Origin: Hymenobacter psychrotolerans DSM 18569
GTDB taxonomy: Bacteria; Bacteroidota; Bacteroidia; Cytophagales; Hymenobacteraceae
Reading direction: 5' to 3'
Length of the DNA stretch: 64,000 nucleotides
Assembly (NCBI RefSeq): GCF_900142395.1
Contig: NZ_FRAS01000003.1
Span: forward strand, 124,001 to 188,000
In this document: piece after piece, positions 32,800-39,922 of the stretch
Position numbering within the stretch: position 1 is the stretch's first letter
Layout of the letters: every line of letters begins with the position of its first letter
The notes under the pieces: generated by a model
The model's input: the letters and a program-made list of their open reading frames with translations, nothing else
The model's database searches: none
Told to the model about the DNA's origin: nothing
Program-made: the position numbers and the translations under genes

Positions 32800-33432
32800 A
32801 TGGCAGTTCTCGTAGGTAAGCGTGCCCCCTCGTTCAAAGCTACCGCCGTTATCGACGGCGAATTCGAAGAGGATTTCTCCCTCGACCGGTACCTGGGCAA
32901 GAAGCACGTCATCTTCTACTTCTACCCCGCCGACTTCACGTTCGTTTGTCCCACCGAAATCATTTCCTTCCAGGAGCGTCTGGCCGATTTTGAGGCTAAA
33001 GGCGTGGCTATCGTTGGCTGCTCTACGGACACGCACTTCTCGCACTTTGCCTGGCTGCAGACGCCGCGCGACAACGGCGGCATTGCGGGCGTAACGTATC
33101 CGCTGGTAGCGGATGCCACCAAAACCATTGCGGCCAACTACGACGTGCTCGGCGGCCACTACGACTACAACGAAGCCGGCGAAATGACTTTCGTAGGCTC
33201 GCCCCTCGCCTACCGCGGCCTGTTCCTCATCGACAAGGATGGCATCGTGCGCCACCAGGTAGTAAACGACGGTCCGCTGGGCCGCAGCATCGACGAAGCC
33301 ATGCGCATGGTGGACGCCCTGCAATACTTCGAGGTGAAAGGTGAAGTGTGCCCCGCCAACTGGGAAGAAGGCAAAGAAGGTATGGCTGCTACCCGCGAAG
33401 GTGTAGCCGACTACCTCGGCAAGCACCACTAA
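32800..33432 (+). CDS. Typical 2-Cys peroxiredoxin (AhpC/Prx1 type)
   Basis: 210 residues. Peroxidatic Cys50 in FYFYPADFTFVCPTE and resolving Cys184 in GEVCPANW, with catalytic Thr and Arg nearby. It reduces hydrogen peroxide and organic hydroperoxides using thioredoxin or AhpF-type donors. Starts 88 nt after the PerR-like gene on the same strand, which fits a peroxide-response pair. A strong terminator follows. Confidence 0.95.
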   Translation: MAVLVGKRAPSFKATAVIDGEFEEDFSLDRYLGKKHVIFYFYPADFTFVCPTEIISFQERLADFEAKGVAIVGCSTDTHFSHFAWLQTPRDNGGIAGVTYPLVADATKTIAANYDVLGGHYDYNEAGEMTFVGSPLAYRGLFLIDKDGIVRHQVVNDGPLGRSIDEAMRMVDALQYFEVKGEVCPANWEEGKEGMAATREGVADYLGKHH

Positions 33433-33469
33433 GCCCGAGCGGCCTGCCTCCGGGCGGCTTGTTCTTCAG

Positions 33470-33504
33470 AAAAGGCCTCTGCCTGTGTGGCAGAGGCCTT
33501 TTTT
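33470..33504 (+). terminator. Terminator after peroxiredoxin
   Basis: AAAAGGCCTCTGCC (33470-33483), loop TGTGT, GGCAGAGGCCTTTT plus two more Ts. Confidence 0.92.
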
Positions 33505-33524
33505 ATAATAGTCTGGGAAGACTG

Positions 33525-33532
33525 TACTTTTG
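33525..33532 (+). promoter_or_regulatory. -7 element TACTTTTG upstream of kdtA
   Basis: Perfect TAnnTTTG just after the peroxiredoxin terminator. It overlaps the earliest in-frame TTG (33530), so that codon cannot be the translation start if this promoter is used. Confidence 0.5.
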
Positions 33533-33622
33533 CTATGGTATCTGCCTGCCCGGGTTCCGGCTGTTTCGGTTCTCACCAAGCAAAGCACCTGCGGCACCAT
33601 CACCTGCAACCCCTCTGCCCTT

Positions 33623-34873
33623 TTGCCTTTCTTATATTCCATAGCCCTGCGCTTCTACGCCCTGCTGCTGCAGCTGGTCGCGCCTTTTGTGCCGAAGGCG
33701 GCGCAGTGGGTGGCGGGCCGGCAAGGGCTGCTGCCCCGCATACAAGCCGCGTTGCAGCACGAAACCGCGCCGCTGGTGTGGTTTCATTGTGCCTCGCTGG
33801 GCGAGTTCGAGCAGGGCCGGCCGCTCATGGAAGCCTACGCGGCGCATTACCCCGGCCACAAAATCGTGCTGACGTTTTTCTCGCCCTCCGGCTACGAGGT
33901 GCGCAAGGACTGGCCGGGCGCGGCCTACGTCTTCTACCTGCCGCTCGACACAGCGGCCAACGCGCAGGCCTTTCTGGCGGCGGTGCGGCCCCGGCTGGCG
34001 GTGTTCGTGAAGTATGAGTTCTGGTATCATTTCCTCACGGAGCTGCAGCGGCGGCAGGTCCCGACCATCTGCGTGTCGGCTATTTTCCGGCCGGAGCAGG
34101 TGTTTTTTCAGCCGTGGGGTGGTTTTTTCCGCCGGATTCTGAACCGGTTCACCCACATCTTCACCCAGAACGACAGCTCGGTGGCGCTACTGCGGCAGGC
34201 GGGCATTGCGCAGGCCAGCGTGGCCGGCGACACCCGCTTCGATACCGTGGTGCGTACGGCGGCAGCTCCGCCCCGGCTGTTGCCGCTGGTTGATGCCTTC
34301 ACCGAAGACTGGGTGCCGGTGTTTATTGTGGGCAGCAGCTGGCCCGAGGATATGCCCGTGCTGACTCCGCTGTTGCGCCAGTACGCCGCCCAGCTGCGCT
34401 TCATAGTCGCGCCCCACGAAATCAGCGAAACCAATCTGCGGCTGGTGGAAGAAGCCATGCCGGGCCAGGTAGTGCGCTACTCCCGCGCCGAGGCGGCTAC
34501 CGTAGCCGAGGCCCGCGTACTGCTCATCGACAATGTGGGCCTGCTCAGCCAACTCTACCGTTTCGGGCACTTTGCCTACATCGGCGGGGCGTTTGGCAAG
34601 GGCCTGCACAATACGCTGGAGGCTGCCGCTTTCGGGTTGCCGCTGTTCTTCGGGCCTACGTACTACAAGTTTCAGGAAGCCAAGGACCTGGTTGATATCG
34701 ACTGCGCTTTTCCCGTGGAGTCGGCGGAGGAGCTGCTGGCGGTGTTTGGGCGGCTGTTTTACCAGGAAGAAGCCCGCCTGGCAGTGCAGGACCGCAGCCT
34801 CGATTACGTACACGACCACAGCGGCGCCACCGGCCGCATCATGCACTGGGTGGCTTCGCGGGTGGCGGAGTAA
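33623..34873 (+). CDS. kdtA: 3-deoxy-D-manno-octulosonic acid (Kdo) transferase
   Basis: 416 residues from a TTG at 33623-33625. No ATG or GTG lies in frame nearby; the TTG is placed directly before the conserved FLYSIALRFYALLLQLVAPF membrane anchor, and the only earlier TTG (33530) lies inside the promoter. Motifs: FHCASLGEFEQGRPLME, VFVKYEFWYHFL, IDNVGLLSQLYRF, and GGAFGKGLHNTLEAA (nucleotide-sugar binding). It adds Kdo to lipid A precursor on the inner-membrane cytoplasmic face. rsgA begins 56 nt downstream. Confidence 0.9.
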   Translation: MPFLYSIALRFYALLLQLVAPFVPKAAQWVAGRQGLLPRIQAALQHETAPLVWFHCASLGEFEQGRPLMEAYAAHYPGHKIVLTFFSPSGYEVRKDWPGAAYVFYLPLDTAANAQAFLAAVRPRLAVFVKYEFWYHFLTELQRRQVPTICVSAIFRPEQVFFQPWGGFFRRILNRFTHIFTQNDSSVALLRQAGIAQASVAGDTRFDTVVRTAAAPPRLLPLVDAFTEDWVPVFIVGSSWPEDMPVLTPLLRQYAAQLRFIVAPHEISETNLRLVEEAMPGQVVRYSRAEAATVAEARVLLIDNVGLLSQLYRFGHFAYIGGAFGKGLHNTLEAAAFGLPLFFGPTYYKFQEAKDLVDIDCAFPVESAEELLAVFGRLFYQEEARLAVQDRSLDYVHDHSGATGRIMHWVASRVAE

Positions 34874-34929
34874 TTGCCCTGGCCAGTGCGGCTGCTTTTC
34901 CCTACTCCGTTACTCAGTTACTCTCCCTC

Positions 34930-35856
34930 ATGACCGGAACCATTGTTAAATCTACGGGCTCGTGGTATGTGGTGCGCGAAGCCGGCACGGGACTCCTGCA
35001 CCGCTGCCGGCTGCGGGGCAAGTTCAAGATGAAGGGCCTGAAGGTGAGCAACCCGCTGGCCGTTGGCGACCAGGTAGATTTTACGGTAGAAGAACAGACG
35101 GAGGGCGCGGGCGTGATTCATCACATCGAGCCGCGCCGCAACTACATCATCCGCCGCTCGGTGCACAAGAGCGAGCATGCTCACATTGTGGCCGCCAACC
35201 TCGACCAGGCCATGCTGGTAGTTACGCTGGCCTCTCCGGCCACCTCCTTCGGCTTCATCGACCGGTTTCTGGTAACGGCCGAGGCCTACAGTATTCCCGT
35301 AACGCTGCTCTTCAACAAAACCGACCTCTACGACGAAGATCTGGCCGACTACCAGTTCCAGATTCAGAAGATGTACGAGCGGATTGGCTACCCCGGCATG
35401 CGCTGCTCGGCCCACACGGGCGAAGGCGTAGCCGACATCGACGCGCAGCTCCACAACAAGACCACGCTGCTTTCGGGCCATTCGGGGGTGGGCAAGAGCA
35501 CGCTCATCAACGCGCTGGTGCCCGACCTGGACCTGAAAACGGCTGAAATCAGCGCGTTTTCGGATAAGGGCGTGCATACTACCACCTTCGCCGAAATGCT
35601 GGAGGTGCGCCCCGGTACTTTCCTGATTGACACGCCCGGCATCAAGGAGTTGGGCCTCGTGGACATGAAACCCGGGGAGCTGGCCCACTTCTTCCCCGAA
35701 ATGCGGGCTCTGCTTAACCAGTGCCGCTACCACAACTGTCAGCACCTGCACGAGCCGGGCTGTGCCGTACGCGAAGCCGTAGACAAAGGCCGCATTGCCC
35801 TCCCCCGCTACGACAGCTACGTGAGCATGCAGCAGGCCGACGACAACCGCAAGTAA
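34930..35856 (+). CDS. rsgA: Ribosome small-subunit GTPase RsgA (YjeQ)
   Basis: 308 residues. N-terminal OB fold, then a circularly permuted GTPase: NKTD (G4, about 129) before GHSGVGKSTLIN (G1, from 183) and DTPGIKELG (G3), then a zinc-binding tail with CRYHNCQHLHEPGCAV. It helps mature the 30S subunit. Same strand as kdtA, 56 nt apart. Convergent with the PAS kinase gene; no hairpin in the gap. Confidence 0.95.
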   Translation: MTGTIVKSTGSWYVVREAGTGLLHRCRLRGKFKMKGLKVSNPLAVGDQVDFTVEEQTEGAGVIHHIEPRRNYIIRRSVHKSEHAHIVAANLDQAMLVVTLASPATSFGFIDRFLVTAEAYSIPVTLLFNKTDLYDEDLADYQFQIQKMYERIGYPGMRCSAHTGEGVADIDAQLHNKTTLLSGHSGVGKSTLINALVPDLDLKTAEISAFSDKGVHTTTFAEMLEVRPGTFLIDTPGIKELGLVDMKPGELAHFFPEMRALLNQCRYHNCQHLHEPGCAVREAVDKGRIALPRYDSYVSMQQADDNRK

Positions 35857-35902
35857 CCAGGCCGGCGCCCTTGGAGGTGCAAAGCGGCCGGACCGGTGCT
35901 GA

Positions 35903-37768
35903 CTATTCCAAGCCGGTTGGGGCCGCCCAGAATACGCGGAAAGTGGTTCCCACTCCGGGCGTGCTGTCTGCTTCCACGTGCCCGCCCTGGCTCGTGACGA
36001 TGCGCTGCACCAGATACAGCCCTACCCCGGTGCCTTCTACTTCTGTGTGCTGGCGCGAAAACAGCCGGAAGGCCGGGTTGTGCGGGTCGTCGACGTGCAT
36101 GCCGAGGCCATTGTCGCGCACTTCCAGCACGGGCTGGCCCTGGGCGGTCAGGTAGCTGCGCAGCAGCACCTGCGGCGGGCGCATCGGGTGGGCAAACTTC
36201 AGCGCATTGCTCACCAAGTTGTGCACCACGGAGCGGAAGTTGGCCCGGCTGTAAAGTAGCCCGGGTGCCTCCTGCACGTCTATTTCCACGCTTGCTCCCT
36301 GCAGCACAATCTGCGGGCGCAGGCCAAGCAGGATTTCCTCCAGCCCCAGGGCCAAGTCCAGCACTTCCACGGGCTCCTGCTGCTGGCGCTGGGTTTGCAC
36401 GGTAGCCGCCAGATCGGCCAGCGTACCGTCCAGGTGGGTCAGGGCCGTGTCTACCATACGCAGCATCAGCGCCTGCTCGGGGTCGGTGAACCGAACGGAG
36501 CGGCTCAACTCCTCGAACAGCCCCCGCAGGTTGAGCGTGGGCTGGCGCAGGTCGTGGGAGGCTGCGTACACGAATGTATCGAGGTTGTGGTGGGCGCGGG
36601 CCAGCTCGTCGTACTGGGTCTGGAGCACCTGGCGCAGGCGATGCTGCTCTTCCACATCGGAGCCGGCCCCAAACCAGCGGGGGCCGCTGCCGTCGTTGAG
36701 GCGCCGTGCCCGGATGGTATGCCAGCGGTACACTCCATCGGCCCGCCGCAGCCGGTATTCGCCCTCAAAATCTTCGCCGCTGGCCACACTCTGCACCCAG
36801 CGCCGGGCGGCGGCGGCCTGCTCCTCGGGGTACAGCAGCCCCACCCAGCCCGTGGGGCCCAGCTCTTCGGTGGTCAGGCCGCTGTAGCTCTTGGTGTAGT
36901 GGTTGTAATACTCCACCAGGCCCTCGGCCGAAGTGGTCCATACCAACTCCGGAATACTATCGGCCAGGAAGCGCAGCTCGGCCTCGCCCCGGCGGCGGGC
37001 TTCGCTTAGCTCCCGCTGCAGGTGCACTTCGGTCAGGGCGCCGTGCCAGGCCACCGGCTGGTCGGGCGGATGCACCTCGGGCAAGGCCCGGCTCAGCATC
37101 CAGCGGTATTGCCCGTCGTAGCGGCGCAGGCGGTATTCGTAGTTCCAGCCGGTGCCGGTGCGGCGGGCAGTGTCCGACTCGAAGAGCACCCGCAGCCGGT
37201 CATCGGGGTGCACCAGCAGCGGCCAGATAGCCGTCAGGTCGGCCGTTTCGGGCTGGCCCGTGAAGCGGTACCACTGCGGGCTCACATACGTCACCTCTCC
37301 CTCCGGCGACATGGTGTAGGTAAACAGCGGGGCGGTTTCGGTCAGTACCCGCAGGCGCGCGTCCAGCTGCCGCGTGGTGAGGGCCAGCTCGTGGGCACGC
37401 TGGCGGGTGGCTTCCTGCTCGCTCACATCTACGGCCAGCAGCAGCAGCCCGGCCGGCTCCCCGGCTTCGTCGGCGTAGGGGTCCACCATCACATCGAAGT
37501 AGCGCCGGTCCGGGCCGTCGGCGGCCGGGCCGCACGCGCAGGCCCGGGCAGTGTAGGGAGTGCCGGCCTCATATACTTTGGGCAGCACTTCCAGCAGGGC
37601 GGTGGGCAGCAGGCCGGGCTGCTCAGTTAGGGTACGGCCTTCGGCATTGGCCCCGACCAGGACCTGCATCTGCTCGTTTACGAATCCATAGCGCAGTTCC
37701 GGGCCTTCCAGAGTAGCTACTCCAGCCTGAAGCCGACGCAGTAATTGCTCAAACCGGGGTGCTGGCAT
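35903..37768 (-). CDS. PAS-domain sensor histidine kinase
   Basis: 621 residues, no membrane helix, so cytoplasmic. Three PAS domains (about 10-115, 140-260, 270-390; the second and third end in PAC-like EYRLRR.DG.YRW), then a HisKA with His405 in YAASHDLRQP and an intact HATPase domain: N-box HNLVSNALKFAHP, G1 VRDNGLGM, G2 EGTGVGLYLVQRIV. Autophosphorylation should therefore work, unlike the kinase at 3604. No receiver domain and no response regulator next to it. The BLUF photoreceptor gene lies 106 nt upstream on the same strand, so light may feed into this kinase. Confidence 0.9.
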   Translation of the reverse strand: MPAPRFEQLLRRLQAGVATLEGPELRYGFVNEQMQVLVGANAEGRTLTEQPGLLPTALLEVLPKVYEAGTPYTARACACGPAADGPDRRYFDVMVDPYADEAGEPAGLLLLAVDVSEQEATRQRAHELALTTRQLDARLRVLTETAPLFTYTMSPEGEVTYVSPQWYRFTGQPETADLTAIWPLLVHPDDRLRVLFESDTARRTGTGWNYEYRLRRYDGQYRWMLSRALPEVHPPDQPVAWHGALTEVHLQRELSEARRRGEAELRFLADSIPELVWTTSAEGLVEYYNHYTKSYSGLTTEELGPTGWVGLLYPEEQAAAARRWVQSVASGEDFEGEYRLRRADGVYRWHTIRARRLNDGSGPRWFGAGSDVEEQHRLRQVLQTQYDELARAHHNLDTFVYAASHDLRQPTLNLRGLFEELSRSVRFTDPEQALMLRMVDTALTHLDGTLADLAATVQTQRQQQEPVEVLDLALGLEEILLGLRPQIVLQGASVEIDVQEAPGLLYSRANFRSVVHNLVSNALKFAHPMRPPQVLLRSYLTAQGQPVLEVRDNGLGMHVDDPHNPAFRLFSRQHTEVEGTGVGLYLVQRIVTSQGGHVEADSTPGVGTTFRVFWAAPTGLE

Positions 37769-37874
37769 ATCTACTGTAAGGCAATAAAACGCTCGACCCG
37801 AAGCGGGCCTAAAAGGGCACGCTTACGCGGAGCGGCCACGAATATAAAAACGAAAAAAGCGGGCAGCCCGGGGC

Positions 37875-38348
37875 CTAAGCATCCAGTGTCCGGGGCGGGT
37901 CGGAGTGGCGGTGCTCGAACGGCTGCGTAGGGTCGGGCCCGAAAACGGCCAGCTGCACCAGCTCCACCAGCAGCGCGTCGGCAATGGTGAGCGAAGGCGG
38001 CAGCGGCGGCAGCTGATGGGGCAGCAGAAAATTCTCCAGCGCCGTGAACCCACTCGGCTCCAGCGGGTGAAATGCCATCGACCAGGTCGGGAAGCTGCGG
38101 GCAGCAATGGGCGTGTCCACGAGCTTGCGCACGTGCGAGTGGCGGCCGTCGCGGGAAATACGGTCGAAGAGCGGGTCTACCATCTCGGCAGGCCCTTCAA
38201 ATAGTTGCGCGATGTTGCCGTGGCTATAAAACAGTACGCCCGTGATGCCGTGGCGGACGTTGTCGTGCCGGCTTTGGTCCAGCAGCGCCTGCAAATCGGT
38301 ATCGGTCATGGGGCGCACGGCCCGGCTCAGGTATACGATATGCTTCAT
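37875..38348 (-). CDS. Stand-alone BLUF blue-light photoreceptor
   Basis: 157 residues. BLUF domain at 1 to about 97. All flavin-pocket residues are present and hold a constant offset of 15 from Rhodobacter AppA: Tyr6 (Tyr21), Asn30 (Asn45), Gln48 (Gln63), Trp89 (Trp104) and Met91 (Met106). It should bind FAD and show the red-shifted photocycle. About 60 C-terminal residues form a Pro/Leu-rich tail with helix potential but no enzyme domain, so output must go through a partner protein. The PAS kinase gene is directly downstream. Confidence 0.93.
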   Translation of the reverse strand: MKHIVYLSRAVRPMTDTDLQALLDQSRHDNVRHGITGVLFYSHGNIAQLFEGPAEMVDPLFDRISRDGRHSHVRKLVDTPIAARSFPTWSMAFHPLEPSGFTALENFLLPHQLPPLPPSLTIADALLVELVQLAVFGPDPTQPFEHRHSDPPRTLDA

Positions 38349-38467
38349 TAAGGAAAAGGGTAGCGTGGTGCTACGGAATAGTAAAGTAACCAGAATTACT
38401 TCACTTCGGCCCGGAGCCGGGGCAGCCTGCCGGGACCGGAAGGCGCAGCCGGTGGCTACTGCGGCGC

Positions 38468-38498
38468 AAAAAAGCCCGACTGAAGCAGCCGGGCTTTT
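38468..38498 (-). terminator. Terminator after the fasciclin gene
   Basis: AAAAAAGCCCG (38468-38478) and CGGGCTTTT (38490-38498), 11-nt loop; U-tract on the minus strand. Confidence 0.8.
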
Positions 38499-38523
38499 CA
38501 GCCAATCAGGAAATCAATCCCGG

Positions 38524-39171
38524 CTATTCGGCCGAGGGCAGCAGCACGCCATCAATGACGTGCGTAACGCCGTTGCTGGATACCACGTCGGGTGTCTGCA
38601 CCGAAACGGGGGCATCCTTGCCGTTGCTGATCATCACTTTGCCGTCTTTCACCGACACCGTGATTTTCTGGCCGTTCACGGTCGTCAGCTGCTGGCCGTC
38701 CTGCAGATCCTGGGCCAGCAGGCGGCCCGCAATGACGTGGTAGGTGAGCACGCCTTTCAGCTTGTCTTTGCTTTCGGGCTTCATCAGGCCGGCGAGGGCC
38801 CCGTTGGGCAGCTTATCGAAGGCAGCATTGGTGGGCGCGAATACCGTGAACGGACCGGGGCCGCTGAGCGTACCATCAAGGCCGGCGGCCTGTACGGCTT
38901 TCACCAGCGTGGTCACGCTGGGCGCCATCACGGCGTTCTGCACGATGGTTTTGTCGGGCGTCATGGGCACGCCATCTACCAGCACGCCCTCCGATTTGCC
39001 CATGCGGGCCGAGTCGCTCATCATGGCCGTCGAGTCAACGGTAGTGGCCATGTCGGTGGTAGCGGTGGAGGTTTCGGTGGTGCTGGCCGAGTCGCCGCAG
39101 CTGGCCAGCCCAAAGGCCAGTACACCCGCCGAAAGCAGGCTGAAAGAAGCAGAACGAAGCGTTTTCTTCAT
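38524..39171 (-). CDS. Fasciclin (FAS1)-domain lipoprotein
   Basis: 215 residues from the ATG at 39169-39171. Lipoprotein signal peptide with lipobox LASC, a Ser/Thr/Asp-rich linker (about 22-60), then one FAS1 domain: TLVKAVQAAGLDGTLSGPGPFTVFAPTNAAFDKLP and the H2 box GVTHVIDGVLLP. FAS1 domains act in adhesion and surface attachment. Anchored probably in the outer membrane. Divergent from the cyclophilin gene. Confidence 0.9.
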   Translation of the reverse strand: MKKTLRSASFSLLSAGVLAFGLASCGDSASTTETSTATTDMATTVDSTAMMSDSARMGKSEGVLVDGVPMTPDKTIVQNAVMAPSVTTLVKAVQAAGLDGTLSGPGPFTVFAPTNAAFDKLPNGALAGLMKPESKDKLKGVLTYHVIAGRLLAQDLQDGQQLTTVNGQKITVSVKDGKVMISNGKDAPVSVQTPDVVSSNGVTHVIDGVLLPSAE

Positions 39172-39300
39172 GTGAAGGAGGAATGGGTTGGTTGTGGTGG
39201 TGAGAGATATGGCCTCTACCCCGCCACAGGCGGCCGGGCGGCAGTAGGTTCTGTACGAAACCCAACCGGTAGCCGGATGTTTGGCCGCACACAAATTGGC

Positions 39301-39308
39301 TACCTTTG
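39301..39308 (+). promoter_or_regulatory. -7 element TACCTTTG upstream of cyclophilin
   Basis: Perfect TAnnTTTG; a TTTG at 39280-39283 is 17 bp upstream, slightly close for a -33. Leader would be about 65 nt. Confidence 0.45.
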
Positions 39309-39376
39309 GGCCGGCGCCGCATCTGCCGGCGCCGGCTTACCGTACAAGTACCCGTTTCATCCGTTTGCCATCCAAC

Positions 39377-39838
39377 ATGAAAACTGCCGAAATCCACACC
39401 GCTAAAGGTGTCATGAAAGTGGAGTTCTACGAGAAAGACGCTCCCAACACCGTGAAAAACTTCACCGACCTGGCCCAGAAAGGCTTCTACGACGGCCTGA
39501 AGTTTCACCGCGTGATTCCCAACTTCGTGATTCAGGGCGGCTGCCCCAACTCGCGCGACGGCGCCAAAGGCATGGCCGGCACCGGTGGCCCCGGCTACAA
39601 AATCGACTGCGAGCTGAGCGGCGACCATCAGTACCATGAGCGCGGCGCCCTGAGCATGGCCCACGCCGGCCGCAACACCGGCGGCAGCCAGTTCTTCATC
39701 GTGCACGACCGCCAGAACACGGCCCACCTCGACCGCAACCACACCGTGTTCGGTAAAGTAGTGGAAGGCCTCGACGTCATCGACCAGATTCAGGCCAACG
39801 ACGAAATCCAGAAAATCGTGGTGACGGAGCAGGCGTAA
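39377..39838 (+). CDS. Cyclophilin-type peptidyl-prolyl isomerase
   Basis: 153 residues, no signal peptide, so cytoplasmic PpiB type. Motifs [16 protein letters not shown] (catalytic Arg), [30 protein letters not shown] and [15 protein letters not shown]. It speeds cis-trans isomerisation of prolyl bonds. Start ATG 39377; in-frame codons upstream are not family-like. Followed by a terminator hairpin that recurs at 42273. Confidence 0.94.
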   Translation: MKTAEIHTAKGVMKVEFYEKDAPNTVKNFTDLAQKGFYDGLKFHRVIPNFVIQGGCPNSRDGAKGMAGTGGPGYKIDCELSGDHQYHERGALSMAHAGRNTGGSQFFIVHDRQNTAHLDRNHTVFGKVVEGLDVIDQIQANDEIQKIVVTEQA

Positions 39839-39856
39839 TTGCCCGCTACCTGACGC

Positions 39857-39900
39857 ACAACGCCCTGCATACCTTTCGGTACGCGGGGCGTTGTTTTTTT
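39857..39900 (+). terminator. Terminator hairpin, copy 1 of a repeated 38-bp element
   Basis: A 38-bp hairpin (39857-39894; arms of 17 nt with GU pairs, loop TTTC) followed by a T run. It matches the hairpin at 42273-42310 in 35 of 38 positions. Confidence 0.85.
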
Positions 39901-39922
39901 TGCTCTGAGGCCGAATAAAAGC

